A stretch of DNA of 64,000 bases, from contig OY101120.1 of the NCBI GenBank assembly GCA_956465555.1, forward strand, positions 186,001 through 250,000. The letters are read 5' to 3'. Under the pieces are notes generated by a model. That model saw nothing but the letters and a program-made list of their open reading frames with translations, made no database searches and had not been told where the DNA came from. The position numbers were made by a program, and so were the translations under genes. This stretch comes from Nitzschia sp. pyKryTriq1. Taxonomy: Eukaryota > Bacillariophyta > Bacillariophyceae > Bacillariales > Bacillariaceae. Below, in pieces: positions 41,776 through 52,536 of the stretch. How positions within the stretch are numbered: the stretch's first letter is position 1; each line of letters opens with the position of its first letter.

Positions 41776-43632
41776 ATGCTGGTGGCATTGTCACCATCGT
41801 CATCCTCGACGCCGCCATCCTCCTCCTCCTCCTTCGTGCATTCGATTTCACGAAAGAATTGGATTGTCCTCGCGAGCGTTTGCTTTTTGGTGATTACTAC
41901 ATTTATTTCCTCCAATGATACTCTGTTACAGTATTCTTCTTCACTTGTTGGAGGAGGAGGAGGAGGAGGATCCTCATCATGGCAACTACTACAAGGCGAT
42001 ACTACCAAGACCACTCTCCCAAATAATATGAATAACAAGAAGAAGAAAAGTTCACCACAAGCCACCAAACGAGAGATAATCCCCAACCCTTCTCAAATAC
42101 TTCAACGATTGTTACACGAAAAATATCCCGAATGCCGACTTGAATCGTCACCGTCGTCGTCCACGGCGACAAACAAAGAACAACCACAAAAAATCATCGA
42201 CTTGGCAAGCATGGGTGCCTATGTCAAAGCAGCTAGTACTACGGATCCATCATCAACAGCTGCTGCTGCTGCTTCTGCTCCCTACGATCACATATCCTGT
42301 TTTGTCATGAAAGCTCGTTACAATTGTGCGTACCGTCCCGATGCTCCTTTTCAAATGGCTCATCATTATGAGCTGGTATTGCGATTACCACAACAACAAC
42401 AAGAACAACAACAGCAAGAAGAAGAAGAAGAAGAAGAACCACCAGCAGGAACATCGACTGGTAGTAGTAGAAGCAGCAGTACTACCAAGAACACTACTAC
42501 TATGGTCAAGAAGGAATGTCGACTCAAAGCCTTGATCCGTGACACTCTCAATGAATGGAATACGGCGTTATTGGCGGTGAAAAAAGCAGCAGCAGCAGAT
42601 GATGATGATCATGATGGTGACGACGACGACGACGACGACCGTCCACAGCACCAAACTTCCAAAATGAGTCGTCGCCGCCGCCGCCGGGGGCGTCGCCATC
42701 ATGTTCTATTACAGGGAAATTCCTTTGTGCGGCAAATCTGGGAAGCCTTGGTCTGTGGTACTCTTTTGCCATCATCATCATCATCTCCATCGTCGTCGTC
42801 TACTTCTACTTCTACAAATTCTACTACTACTACTACCACCACCACTGCTACTACTACTATCATTCCCGTGACAGACTTTCGTGTACAAGTCGGCGGACCG
42901 GACATTTCCCTGAAATCCTTTACCTCGCGTGGCAACCGACTGATTCGAGCGGACGAGTTGGGAGATCCTTTGCCGTCACCGCTGCCGACGCCGCCAAGAG
43001 GAGGAGGAGGAGGAGTCAATGCTACTACCGGTAGTAGTGAGGATACAACTAGTACTACTACTTCTAGTAGTACTACTAGGAGCCCTTTTTCAGACCTTCC
43101 AGATCGAGGATGTCACGGAGAAGCCAAGTCGGATCTTTCCGCGTACTATCGACGCCAAGCCAAGGTTCCTCCCAACATTCCAAATTGCAATGACAATGTG
43201 GCCATGATGGAATGGGCGCATCAATGGCGTTTCTACTACATCTTTAAACCCACCATGTACAAGCCAGAAGTCTTGGAGAAAAATATCTATCAAGATCGAT
43301 TTGGAATCATCCTTCCTACTAATACTACTACTACTACTACAGGTAGTGCCGACGATGATGAGTATTGGTTGGTATGGAACTCTGTGCTGAAGGAACCTCA
43401 AAATACAACTCCTCCTACTACTGCTATTAAGAGTCGACAATCATTCGACGTGAACTCTTGGTTATGGACCCTCCGAGACTTGCAACTTCGAGATTTGAAC
43501 AATCGTTACTTTGGGGCCAACAATCCTTTCATTTCCAAACCACCCGACTTTCATGCCTGCATGCCCGGTACTCCGGACGATCAAGCTCATTTATTGCTCT
43601 ATCTACTCTGGAGTGGATATTCACTGGTCTAG
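41776..43632 (+). CDS. TBL/PC-esterase-like type II membrane protein
   Basis: 618 aa. One membrane segment, NWIVLASVCFLVITTFI (about 28-44), suggests a Golgi type II protein. Conserved islands are separated by long Ser, Thr, Gln/Glu, Asp and Gly runs. HHVLLQGNSFVRQIWEALVC (about 307-326) resembles the GDS block near the start of the PC-esterase/trichome-birefringence-like domain, with Asn in place of Asp. The C-terminal FHACMPGTPDDQAHLLLYLL (about 592-611) resembles the TBL end motif DxxHWCLPGxPD, but the Asp is two residues before His, not three. The order and the paired end motifs support the family, which transfers or removes acetyl groups on cell-wall polysaccharides in plants. The altered residues make activity uncertain. 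An alternative is a diatom-specific GDSL relative. Confidence 0.55.
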   Translation: MLVALSPSSSSTPPSSSSSFVHSISRKNWIVLASVCFLVITTFISSNDTLLQYSSSLVGGGGGGGSSSWQLLQGDTTKTTLPNNMNNKKKKSSPQATKREIIPNPSQILQRLLHEKYPECRLESSPSSSTATNKEQPQKIIDLASMGAYVKAASTTDPSSTAAAAASAPYDHISCFVMKARYNCAYRPDAPFQMAHHYELVLRLPQQQQEQQQQEEEEEEEPPAGTSTGSSRSSSTTKNTTTMVKKECRLKALIRDTLNEWNTALLAVKKAAAADDDDHDGDDDDDDDRPQHQTSKMSRRRRRRGRRHHVLLQGNSFVRQIWEALVCGTLLPSSSSSPSSSSTSTSTNSTTTTTTTTATTTIIPVTDFRVQVGGPDISLKSFTSRGNRLIRADELGDPLPSPLPTPPRGGGGGVNATTGSSEDTTSTTTSSSTTRSPFSDLPDRGCHGEAKSDLSAYYRRQAKVPPNIPNCNDNVAMMEWAHQWRFYYIFKPTMYKPEVLEKNIYQDRFGIILPTNTTTTTTGSADDDEYWLVWNSVLKEPQNTTPPTTAIKSRQSFDVNSWLWTLRDLQLRDLNNRYFGANNPFISKPPDFHACMPGTPDDQAHLLLYLLWSGYSLV

Positions 43633-44756
43633 TAGAGTAGTAGTACTAGAGTCTAATACTACTGTCTACTAGTCTACTGTCTACTAGAGTCTAGTAGTAG
43701 AGTCTACTACCGTAGAGTCTACTACCGTAGAGTCTACTAGTCTGGCAAGGTTGCTTACTAGTAGACCTACCGTGCTGCACTTCTTCACTGCTTTACGATA
43801 TACTCGTACTAGTTCACTACTACTAATTAGACAGTGCACTTTTTCGCTGCTTTACGATATAGCTCTCGTAGTAGTAGTGCTACGGGTAGTACTGGTACTC
43901 TCTACCGGTAGAATGCGGTATCGTACTGTAGAGAGTTGAGTAGAGAGTATAGAGAGTAGAGTAGAGTATCGTAGTAGTTGTAGAGTAGACTAATTTTCGC
44001 GCGCTTCGCCCCTTCCGGAGAAACTAGCTAGTAAGAAGAAAGCGGGACTTGCGTTGAGACTTACGAATACGACAAACAAAGCAGAGCGCCAAATGAAAAA
44101 GATGGCTCTTGTGAGAGGGCTCACCCGGCGACAACGATGGTATGTAATACATGTGCTACGCCTATGTGACTTGGAAATGGGAATATTATTCAATCAACAA
44201 ATTGCAGATAATATATGTTCGCTCTGAGACAAGACCCAAATATGCCTCGAAATTTGAATTTGGAGGCTTCTCAAGAGCCGTTAACGGTCTTTGAGTGCGG
44301 TGGAGGCAGGAAAGTCGGTGGCGAAGCTCATTCTTATCGAAGAAAGCGGGAATACCCCACACGGCTAGAAAACTCGGCGATGGCGAAGGAAGGCGGGGAC
44401 ACAGCTTGCCAGCGTGACACTCCCGTTTCAGACGCTCGTACAGTGTACGGTACTGGACTACAGGTACTTGTACTACAGTAAGTACTACCACCACGAAAAG
44501 CTAAAATAGAGCGGCGAGCGAGAACATTCCATTTTCATTCTTGTAGCATCGGTGGTCGTCCATCTGTTGTTTGGCTTTTTCATATACAATACCAATATCC
44601 TGCCTCCAACCGTTATCGACCGACCCTGTCTATCATATCATATCATATCATTCATTCATTATTCTTTGATCTGCTTCCTTCCTTCTTCCTTTCCATCCAT
44701 CCATCCATCATTCCATACGGTACCGTACAGTTAGTAGAACCAGCAGGTCCAACACC
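43633..44756. other. Intergenic region with short tandem and direct repeats
   Basis: No gene. Directly after the stop codon, 43633-43745 is built of GTAGAGTCTACTACC-type words (15-bp period in part). Two imperfect copies of a GCACTT-TTC-CTGCTTTACGATATA segment follow at about 43776-43802 and 43836-43861. 44630-44715 is rich in CATTCC and CCATCCAT runs upstream of the cyclin gene. Confidence 0.5.
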
Positions 44757-44880
44757 ATGATGATGAGAATGCCCCCAACACAGCAGCAACCGCAGCCGCA
44801 AACTAGGTACGAGTACGCCGCACCCCGCTGTCATGGTCCCTTTGGCTCCTCTCCAACACCGCAAGCACCATTTCAACAAG

Positions 44881-44911
<31 letters not shown>

Positions 44912-47027
44912 GCAGTTGTTGTTGTTCACCTGCAAGTTGGACGACTTGCAAGATGTTGTGAGTGTCATGCGGCGCCAAGAAGTGGTGTACTACTATCAAA
45001 AGCTTCAGCAGCAACCGTCCGTACAGCATCAACTACATCACGTGCATCAACCACCACCCTCTCTTCCCTTTCGACCCATTTTGATTCAATGGATGTATTC
45101 CGTGGTGGATATTTTCCAATTGGCACCTCCGATTGTACCCACGGCCTTGTATTATTTGGATCGATTGGAAAGTAGTATGGGATTCGGTAGCAGTGCTGCG
45201 TGCACTAGTACAAGTGCATCATGTTGTGCACAGCAACAACAGCAACAGCAGAAGTATTATCAACTGTTGGGCATGACCTGTTTGCAACTGGCCATCAAAG
45301 TACATGATCCCAAAATGTTTCCGTTGGAAGATTTGGTACGCATGGCGGGGCAACAACAACAACAACAAGATGATGTGATTACTGTCCAGCAAGTCGTTCA
45401 AATGGAAGCTTGCATCATGCAAGAGTTGGGTTGGAATTTGCATCCACCTACGCCACCTTGTTTTGTCTATCAATATGGAGAATTGTTAAAGTTATTATTG
45501 CTGCAACAACAACAACAAGAATCATCACAATCACATCATCAAACGGAACAACAGGCAGAAGAGGCAACTACCTGGATTGTGGAACGTGCCTTGTTTCTTT
45601 TGAAACGAGGTGTCTATTCCGAACTCTTTCTAACGAATACCAGTACCTTTTTGGCACCTTCCATCATGGCCTATGCCGCCGTATTGATTGCCATGGAAGA
45701 AGCAGCCGCAACTGCTACTACCGGTAGCAGTGCTGTTGTATTAGTATCGGCACCATCACATCCACACCACCACCACCACCACCACCAATATCATCATGAT
45801 GTTCTCCAACAATCCTTTGCTACCCACATGGCACAAGTGACGGGATTATCGGCTCATTCGCCCGGTCTGGCGCAAGCCTATCAAACCCTCCAAACAGGTT
45901 CTAGCACAAGTGCTGCTGCTGCTGCCACGGAACGTGCGCTTTCTCCGACGACTACCATGGTCGGAAACGATGGTATCCACCACCATCATCCTTCTTGCGC
46001 ATCCCCAGTACGAGTACAAGAAGCACAAGCACAAGCACAGCAACAACCACCGCAGTGCCATGCTTCACAACAACTGCAGTATCAGTCGCAGTCGCAGTCG
46101 CAGCAGCCTCTTGTTCATCCGTATCAATCAGCACAGTACCAACCACCGCCTCGGCAGTATCATCAACAGCCGCAGCAGCCGCAGTATCATCAACAGCCGC
46201 AGCAGCCGCAGTATCAGTATCAGCAGCCTCCTCAAGCCTGTATTAGTACTGCCAGTGCTGTGGCATCGCCGACATCCCAGGGTGACCACCACCCCCAATA
46301 CTACGAGTACAACAACAGCCAAGGAGGATATCAGCAACAACAACACCACCACCAGCAGCAGCAGCAGCAGTATCATGCGCAGTATGCTTCGCCGCCACAA
46401 GCCCAAGCAGCTGCAACTGCAATTTCTGCAGGATCCGCGTCCGCGGCAAACCAGGGATATTATTCCGCCTCGTCATCGTCGACGTCGTCAAGCTCGTCCT
46501 CTTGCTCGGCGCAGCCGCAGCAGCAGCAATACTGGAACACTCACATGCCCCAGCCGCAGCAACAGCAGCAGTACAACACCATGCATGCGGCGGCGACTCT
46601 ACCGCAAAACGAAGAGCACAACAACGGCAACAACAACAACAATACCAACATTTACGTCCAACAACCCACTATGATTTACAGTGCGGGAGAAGATTTGGGA
46701 TTTGAAGTTACCATGAATCCATCCATGGTGTTGTCATTGCCGTCGTCGTCGTCCGAGAGTGGTGGTGGTGGTGGTGGTACTATTAGTCATGAGGAACAAC
46801 ATGATGATACCACGACTACAACAGAAGATTGGTTGCAATCGTTGGCGAATTTGTCCTTGGGCAATTCACCCAACTATAACCACAACAACATCAACAACAA
46901 CAATTGCCACTACGACCATAACAAGAATGCAGCAGCAGCAGCAGCAGGGGCAGCAGCCGCCTATGCTTATGCCATGGGAGTGTCACCGCGGCAAGTGTCG
47001 GGAGTCATTTCGCCCGAGCGACTATAA
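44757..47027 (+). CDS. Cyclin-box protein with Gln-rich tail (diatom-type cyclin)
   Basis: 756 aa starting at the first of three in-frame ATGs. Residues about 60-200 carry the cyclin N-terminal fold: DVVSVMRRQEVVYYYQKLQQ, then FRPILIQWMYSVVDIFQLAP, PTALYYLDRLES and YYQLLGMTCLQLAIKVHDP, followed by QVVQMEACIMQELGWNLHPP. These match the helices of cyclins, including the MRxxL-like and Lys-containing positions that contact a CDK. The region up to about 370 (FLAPSIMAYAAVLIAMEE, SFATHMAQVTGL) fits the second cyclin fold. Diatoms have an expanded set of such cyclins (dsCYCs), many tied to nutrient or light responses. The tail (about 370-756) is disordered Gln, Tyr, Ser and Asn-rich. The CDK partner is not known. 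GlnGln runs also interrupt the box itself. Confidence 0.8.
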
Positions 47028-47418
47028 AATAAAAATGAACTACACAAGAACATCATGACAATGTATGTATTGCTATACTTTTACTACTAGTAGTACATTA
47101 TTTTGCATTCTATCAAAATATCCTACTACTGTATTGTAGTAGTATAGTCTTGTTTTCTTACGTTATCATTCCCTTTTTCGTACCGGTAGTCCTACAGTAG
47201 TCCTTCTTCGCTCCCTACTACCGGTAGTCTATGTCGACTACAGTACGCAGAGGCGTCGTCTACCGCTCCGGGTAGTACCATACTCGTACCGGTATACGCC
47301 AGCACTCACGTTCGTTTGTTGTTGCAGTCTATGCATACCGGTACTCAGTAAGTCGCTCACTCTCCTCCAGCAGCAAAATGATGTTGCTACGTATAGTAGT
47401 AGCTACAGACAGTGTCTA
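47028..47418. other. Short convergent spacer
   Basis: Joint 3' region of two convergent genes. GTACCGGTA words and TAGTAG runs; no gene or clear terminator motif. Confidence 0.5.
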
Positions 47419-48146
47419 TTATACCTGACGCTGTTGTTGTTGTTGTTCCGTACGATTGGTTCCCGTACTCGATCGACGCGAGGAACCCGCCCGGTTCCAA
47501 AAACGTTGCGACGAAGAAATGGGTGGAGGAGACAACAATAGCATGCTACTCATGGAAGCTGCTGCTGCTGCTGCTGCTGATTCTTCCGGTGCCACAGCAG
47601 CACCAGCAGCACCAGCGGATGCTGCTGCAGTAGGAGTAGCAATAGTATCCGTCGTGGCAGTAGCATTAGTGGCACCAGCAGCGCCTGAGGAGCGACGAGC
47701 ACGGCCGCGACGAGGGGTTCCTCCTCCTCCTCCTCCTCCTGAGGATGAGGATCCTCCTCCTCGAGGATTCATGGATTGGTTGTGGATCCGCTGCCCGATA
47801 ATGACAGCACCAGCAGTGGGAGATTGCTCGGTAACAATTTTGTGAAGCGCTTGGATGTGGGCTTCTTCTGCGGCTTCCAAGGCAGTCAAACTATTATTTT
47901 AGTACACCATGATGTGTACGTACGTACGTACGTAAAAGCAAAGAAAATTAAATGAGTATTTTGAGATCATCTATCTTTGGAATTGAGAGGAGTCGTACAA
48001 GTAGTAATATGTGTAGCTCCCAAAGCACGTAAAAAGTGGCTCGACTTGACGACTTACGTGGATTCGGTTTCCTGCTTTCGATCCGGAAACCATTGAGGCT
48101 CAATGACTCGGTGGAGTAGATGTTGAGGATATTGAAAGGAAGACAT
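47419..48146 (-). CDS. Ala/Gly-rich hypothetical protein, two exons
   Basis: 186 aa. Exon 1 is 48058-48146 (ATG at 48146), the intron 47891-48057 (donor GTAAGT, acceptor AATAG, 167 nt, phase 2), exon 2 is 47419-47890. Joining gives MSSFQYPQHLLHRVIEPQWF, then TESTLTALEAAEEAHIQALH. The first 60 residues look ordered and conserved in character (AVIIGQRIHNQ at the end). The rest is disordered: a Gly run with PRRGRARRSS, an Ala/Thr stretch and a Ser/Arg/Gln tail. The intron contains an (ACGT)n tract near 47917-47933. I recognise no family. The RG-rich segment could bind nucleic acid, but this is speculative. Confidence 0.6.
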
Positions 48147-48873
48147 GTTGTTGTTGTTGTTGTTCGATGTTCGACGTTTGAAGTTTGTGTGTGGCGAGGG
48201 ACTTCGTCGACCGGTATCTGGCTATGGCTAGCTTTTCTCCAACGCTGCGTACAAGCAAGTACGTACTGTAGAATGCTCGATGCGGGACGTTTGTGTTGTT
48301 GTGTCATTGCCGCCGCTATGCTTTTGAATTTCGACGCTTGACAACAACAACAACTCTCGCATCGATCTTTCAAGAAGTCGGGGGAGTCGATTTATTTGGG
48401 GGAGGGGTCGGTTAGTTGGTAATCGTACATTGGTTCTTGCATGAAGATCGCCCCCCCCCCGAGATGTGGCCCAATCAGAATTTTGAAACGTTGACACGTC
48501 GATCGCACGCTACACGTACAAGCGTAGCTGTCCGTTAGCTCGAGATGATGATGATGATTTTTCGAGATTCGCCGGATTGACACTTTTGCTGTTCTATTAT
48601 TTCTTATTTTTTCGCCGTCATCTATTCTCCGTATTCCCAATTCCCACGAATCTTCATCAATCCCCGCACCTTTCTCCCTCTTCCGATCATGCACATTCTC
48701 ACTCACTCCACTTTCATGATGCGTGTCAACTCCATAGTACAGTACTCCCATATTTAAAAAATAATCAACGACTACTCTTACTCATCACTCACCTCAACCC
48801 ATCATCATTCGATCAGCAGCGATAGAGATTCGGTGATAGATTCATTCTTTCAACATCATTCAAAAAAATAATA
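48147..48873. other. Divergent spacer
   Basis: Upstream of both the Ala/Gly-rich gene and the GDPD gene. No gene; a (C)10 tract near 48451 and many ACTC words in the probable leader of GDPD. Confidence 0.5.
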
Positions 48874-50421
48874 ATGACGTCTTTACAGGAATCTTTCTCA
48901 CAGCAGCAAAAGAAGAATAAGCGTCTACGAAGAAGCGGCAGCAGCAGTATAATGGTGGCCACCTACTACTTGTTGCCACTACTACTTTTTCTCTGGGCAT
49001 CATCATCATCATCATCACAAGCAGCAGTATTGGCGTTTTCGCATCTACCAATAGCATTCACAACAAGAAGTACACGAAGTACTAGCAACCACAACAATAA
49101 TAATAATAATAATATGCCACAAGAACCGCCGCCCGGCGTGGGGTTTCCTTCATTCTCATCGGACGAATGTTCCTCCATTAGTTCCTCAACAACAACGACT
49201 ACGACGACAAGTCTTGCCAGTGAATCCTCCTCCTCCTCGTCGTCTTCGTCCTCCTCCTCCTCATCATCATCATCATTTTTCCCATTGGAAATCAATATTG
49301 ACGACAAGGATGGATCCTCGAGGACGAACAGGGTCTCTCCCTCCAAGTCTCTGCGCCATCGACTCCAAGTCAACAACAACAATGCCATTATTGACAATGG
49401 CGAAGCTGACGACAAAGCTATTATTATGATTCCTTGGATTGTGGGACATCGTGGATGTTTGTATCAAGAATTGGAAAATACGCTCGAGGGATTCCAAAAA
49501 TGTGCCGCCATGGGATGCGACGCGGTCGAATTGGATGTCTTTTTATTGCCCAAATGTGGTACCTTGGTCGTCTTTCATGGAGCCGGAACCGATCAATGTC
49601 CAGGTCTATTGCAAGAATATTGTGGTGTCGAAGGAAGTATTTTGGACTATACCTACGAGGAAGCAGTGGCGTTACTTACGTTCAATACCCAGTATGAAGA
49701 ATTTCCATGTCCTGCGGAGACCATTCGACGGGGACGGATTCCAACACTGGAAGAAGTCTTGGTCGATGCCAAGCAGCAACTTGGTGGAGGAAATACTAAT
49801 AAAATGGAAATCAAAATTGAACTCAAGGGAGATGGTACGGTCATTCCGACTGTTCAATTGGTGGAACGTCTAGGGATGGTCGATCGATGCAGTTATTCTT
49901 CCTTTGACTTGGACCGTTTGAAAGACCTGAGAGCCTTTCGGCCGGATCGTGCCCTATATCCCAGTGGTGCCCTCTTCGACGAAGTTCCTAGCGATTACTT
50001 GGAACAGGCCCGGCAGTGCGGTGCCACCGAGGTGCATTTGAAGTACGATACCTGCACCAAGGAACGCGTGCAAGCCATTCACGCCGCCGGTTTCGGGAGT
50101 ATGCTCTGGATGCGGGGCCCGATTGGTATGAACAGTGATTGTGCCGAAAAGTATTGGGATGTTGGCAATGAAGACGAATCCATGTACCAGGCATTGATCG
50201 ATACCGGAGTCGAACAAATGTGTGTGAACAAGCCGGATATTCTCCTTGATATGCGTGCCAAAAGAAATAAGTATCAACGACAAGAAGCAGGGCAAGCTCC
50301 TGACGACTTGTTGTTTTTGGTCCGCGATGATGATGATGGTGTGGACTCATTACTACAAGGAGAAAAGCCAACCAACACCCAACTTGGCAACGAAACGGAA
50401 ATTTGGGTCGGTGCGGAGTAG
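48874..50421 (+). CDS. Glycerophosphodiester phosphodiesterase, possibly plastid-targeted
   Basis: 515 aa. GDPD enzymes split glycerophosphodiesters into glycerol-3-phosphate and an alcohol, recycling phosphate and choline from membrane lipid. The catalytic domain starts near 186: PWIVGHRGCLYQELENTLEG, with His192, Arg193 and the Glu201-Asn202 pair, then CDAVELDVFL (metal-binding Glu and Asp) and LVVFHGAGTD with the second catalytic His. IPTLEEVL, IKIELKG and the later CVNKPDILLDM also match the family. Residues 1-60 include a hydrophobic segment YYLLPLLLFLWASSSSSSQA followed by VLAFSHLPIAF; cleavage before Phe would suit plastid import, though a secreted or membrane form is possible. Residues 70-150 are Asn, Ser and Thr runs. 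Diatom GDPDs often rise under phosphate limitation; nothing in the upstream sequence proves this here. Confidence 0.88.
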   Translation: MTSLQESFSQQQKKNKRLRRSGSSSIMVATYYLLPLLLFLWASSSSSSQAAVLAFSHLPIAFTTRSTRSTSNHNNNNNNNMPQEPPPGVGFPSFSSDECSSISSSTTTTTTTSLASESSSSSSSSSSSSSSSSSFFPLEINIDDKDGSSRTNRVSPSKSLRHRLQVNNNNAIIDNGEADDKAIIMIPWIVGHRGCLYQELENTLEGFQKCAAMGCDAVELDVFLLPKCGTLVVFHGAGTDQCPGLLQEYCGVEGSILDYTYEEAVALLTFNTQYEEFPCPAETIRRGRIPTLEEVLVDAKQQLGGGNTNKMEIKIELKGDGTVIPTVQLVERLGMVDRCSYSSFDLDRLKDLRAFRPDRALYPSGALFDEVPSDYLEQARQCGATEVHLKYDTCTKERVQAIHAAGFGSMLWMRGPIGMNSDCAEKYWDVGNEDESMYQALIDTGVEQMCVNKPDILLDMRAKRNKYQRQEAGQAPDDLLFLVRDDDDGVDSLLQGEKPTNTQLGNETEIWVGAE

Positions 50422-50655
50422 ACCATTCTGTACCGAGCACAATATTGCACTAGAGTAGAAGGAACAATAGCATCCTACTGTAGGCTACAAAAGCAGGGAA
50501 TATATTTTCCAAAACGTATGATTGAGAGTACTCATAATCTCATATTATTGCAGTACCCGCATGATAGTCCCCACCACCCTGCGAACTAGTCGCTGAACGA
50601 TACCGGTACAAGAAGTGGACTAACTTTCTTACTTGTCGAGTCGTCTTTCTCTACT

Positions 50656-51825
50656 CTATTTTGCCATAGCAGTATCTTTGGGTTCATGGGGCCAGATACG
50701 AGAGGGTTTCTCAGACGAAGCTGTCATTTTCAAGACAGAATCGAGATTTCTCGTAAAAATCAAATCTTGCGTGGACAATCCACCCCCCACTGGAAACTCG
50801 GATAATAAACGATATCCAAAGGATTCCAAGTGCGCAATCATTGCTTCCTTCTTTCCCACTTGTGACGGAAATTGACTGGCCAGGAGTTGCTCAATTTGAA
50901 CCACACGAACATCAAAATCGTTCCAAGGAAAGTCTTTTACAATGTCCGGTTCGGAGCCTTCTGTATCGATGGTCATATAGTCGATCCGATGCATATTGCG
51001 TGCTTTTAGCTCCTTTGCTAAATGATGACATTGAAACACCTGCTCATCTCTCACATCCTCTTCGACGTAACGACTCGGTTCTGTACCCACAATCCATGTC
51101 ACAAAGAAAGAATCATGAGACTACTACATACTCAACAAGAAATCCTCGTTCCACCGCCCCTCGTCTATCATGTCATCCGTATCCATATAATGTACAGACA
51201 GTCAGCACTACGTACCATAAGAATCCTGCGTCCCAGTATAACCTGGAATATTCGACAGCACAATCGTCACATTGTCCATATGGGATGGACACACAGGGCC
51301 TAGCACAACATCAGAATGGGGTCGATTCTGCACCAGTTCCGCGTGTTCTTTGGCATCCACCTCAAATAACAATCCCTTCCACCCCAGATTCTTTTCAAAC
51401 ACATAAGTATTAGAGTGTGTGATTCCATTCCGTGCCCCAAATTCGACAAAGATTCCTCGACAACAAAGCGCGCCTTGTGGAAAAAAGACTCGTTGAAACA
51501 GGTACTGGTCTTGACCCGATTGTCCTTTGAATTCCTGATTCAATGGCAAATAACATTGACAGTCGTTCTCTTCATCAGGAGTACTCCTCGTAGTAGTAGT
51601 AGTAGTAGTAGTAGCCATCACCACTGCCGGTGTGATCCTTGTCGGCTGGTTGGCGGAAGAATCATCCCCGGTCAAAGCTTTCATGGACGCATCAGCATCA
51701 GTATCAGCATCACCACCACTGCATCCGCGAAGAGGAAGCAACACACTAAAAGTCCTGTTTTGCTCGCGGACACCAAGCAGCACGCAAAGTGCACAAAGGG
51801 AAATGAGAATGGATCGCAAGAGCAT
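50656..51825 (-). CDS. FkbM-family methyltransferase, two exons
   Basis: 344 aa. Exon 1 is 51216-51825, the intron 51081-51215 (donor GTACGT, acceptor GTACAG, 135 nt, phase 1), exon 2 is 50656-51080; only this acceptor avoids the in-frame stops before it and restores TQDSYEPSRYVEEDV. The N-terminal LLRSILISLCALCVLLGV is a signal anchor. The methyltransferase domain: GQSGQDQYLFQRVFFPQ, GIFVEFGARNGITHSNTYVF (SAM site, about 125-144), KGLLFEVDAKEHAEL, and in exon 2 IDYMTIDTEGSEPDIVKDFP, the typical FkbM end motif. These enzymes O-methylate sugars or related hydroxyls, and the anchor suggests a Golgi lumen site. The acceptor substrate is unknown. The gene ends 234 bp from the GDPD stop codon, so the two converge. 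Confidence 0.82.
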
Positions 51826-52536
51826 TGTTGCTGTTGCTACTGATCCAGTTTATCGCCACAGATATCGAAGTAATAATGGTAGCACAATAACTGCTGTCAT
51901 TTTCATTTTCGCGGTTCGCTAATAGCTGTTCATTTCTTCATTATTTCGCGTTACGATGCTATTTTCCCCTTCGCCGTTGTTGGATTTCTTCGAACGCTCG
52001 CCAGGCGCACCACGTATGTTTGCACATGATAGTAACGCCGGCCGGCAAAATATTTTCGAATATCGACTCCGCGCCTTTCATTGGCGAGGCTCTCGCTGCG
52101 GAGGACAGACGGACAACATCGCGCAACGCGCATATTCGAATAAAGCAATCAGCCAATCAGAAATTGCCCCGGAAGAAGCCAGGGTTCTCATTTTTCTCAC
52201 GTGTTCCACTTGTAGTTTTTTAGTACATTGTACCAGTCTATTCGTACTGTGCGACTCATCTCAGTAAGCGCAGCAGCACAAGCAGAAGATACTGGTACAA
52301 GGACGTAGAGTTCGGGATCCAAAACTCATGCCAGGGAAAAATGAGAAGGCCAAGCGATCGATGACGCTTTGTGCTTTCAAAGGCAGGTTATTGCGGCTTG
52401 TGTCTGATTTCCTTGGTCTCACTTTCCCGACCCCTGTTTCAGCAGCAGCAGCCCAAGGGATACACACAAACAGCCTTCACCAATCGCCAGTACGAGAACA
52501 TCCGTCAGTACTCCGGTACTCACAAATAAAAGAATC
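51826..52536. other. Divergent spacer of FkbM and eIF4E-family genes
   Basis: 711 bp, with a CCAATCAG box at 52153-52160 and an AATATTCGAATA-type pair (CGAATAT near 52058, ATATTCG near 52132). No gene seen. Confidence 0.5.

Noticed and set aside
45910-46674. 254-codon Ser/Arg/Thr/Asn-rich frame inside the cyclin gene
   Set aside because: A shifted reading of CAG/CAA-type repeats.
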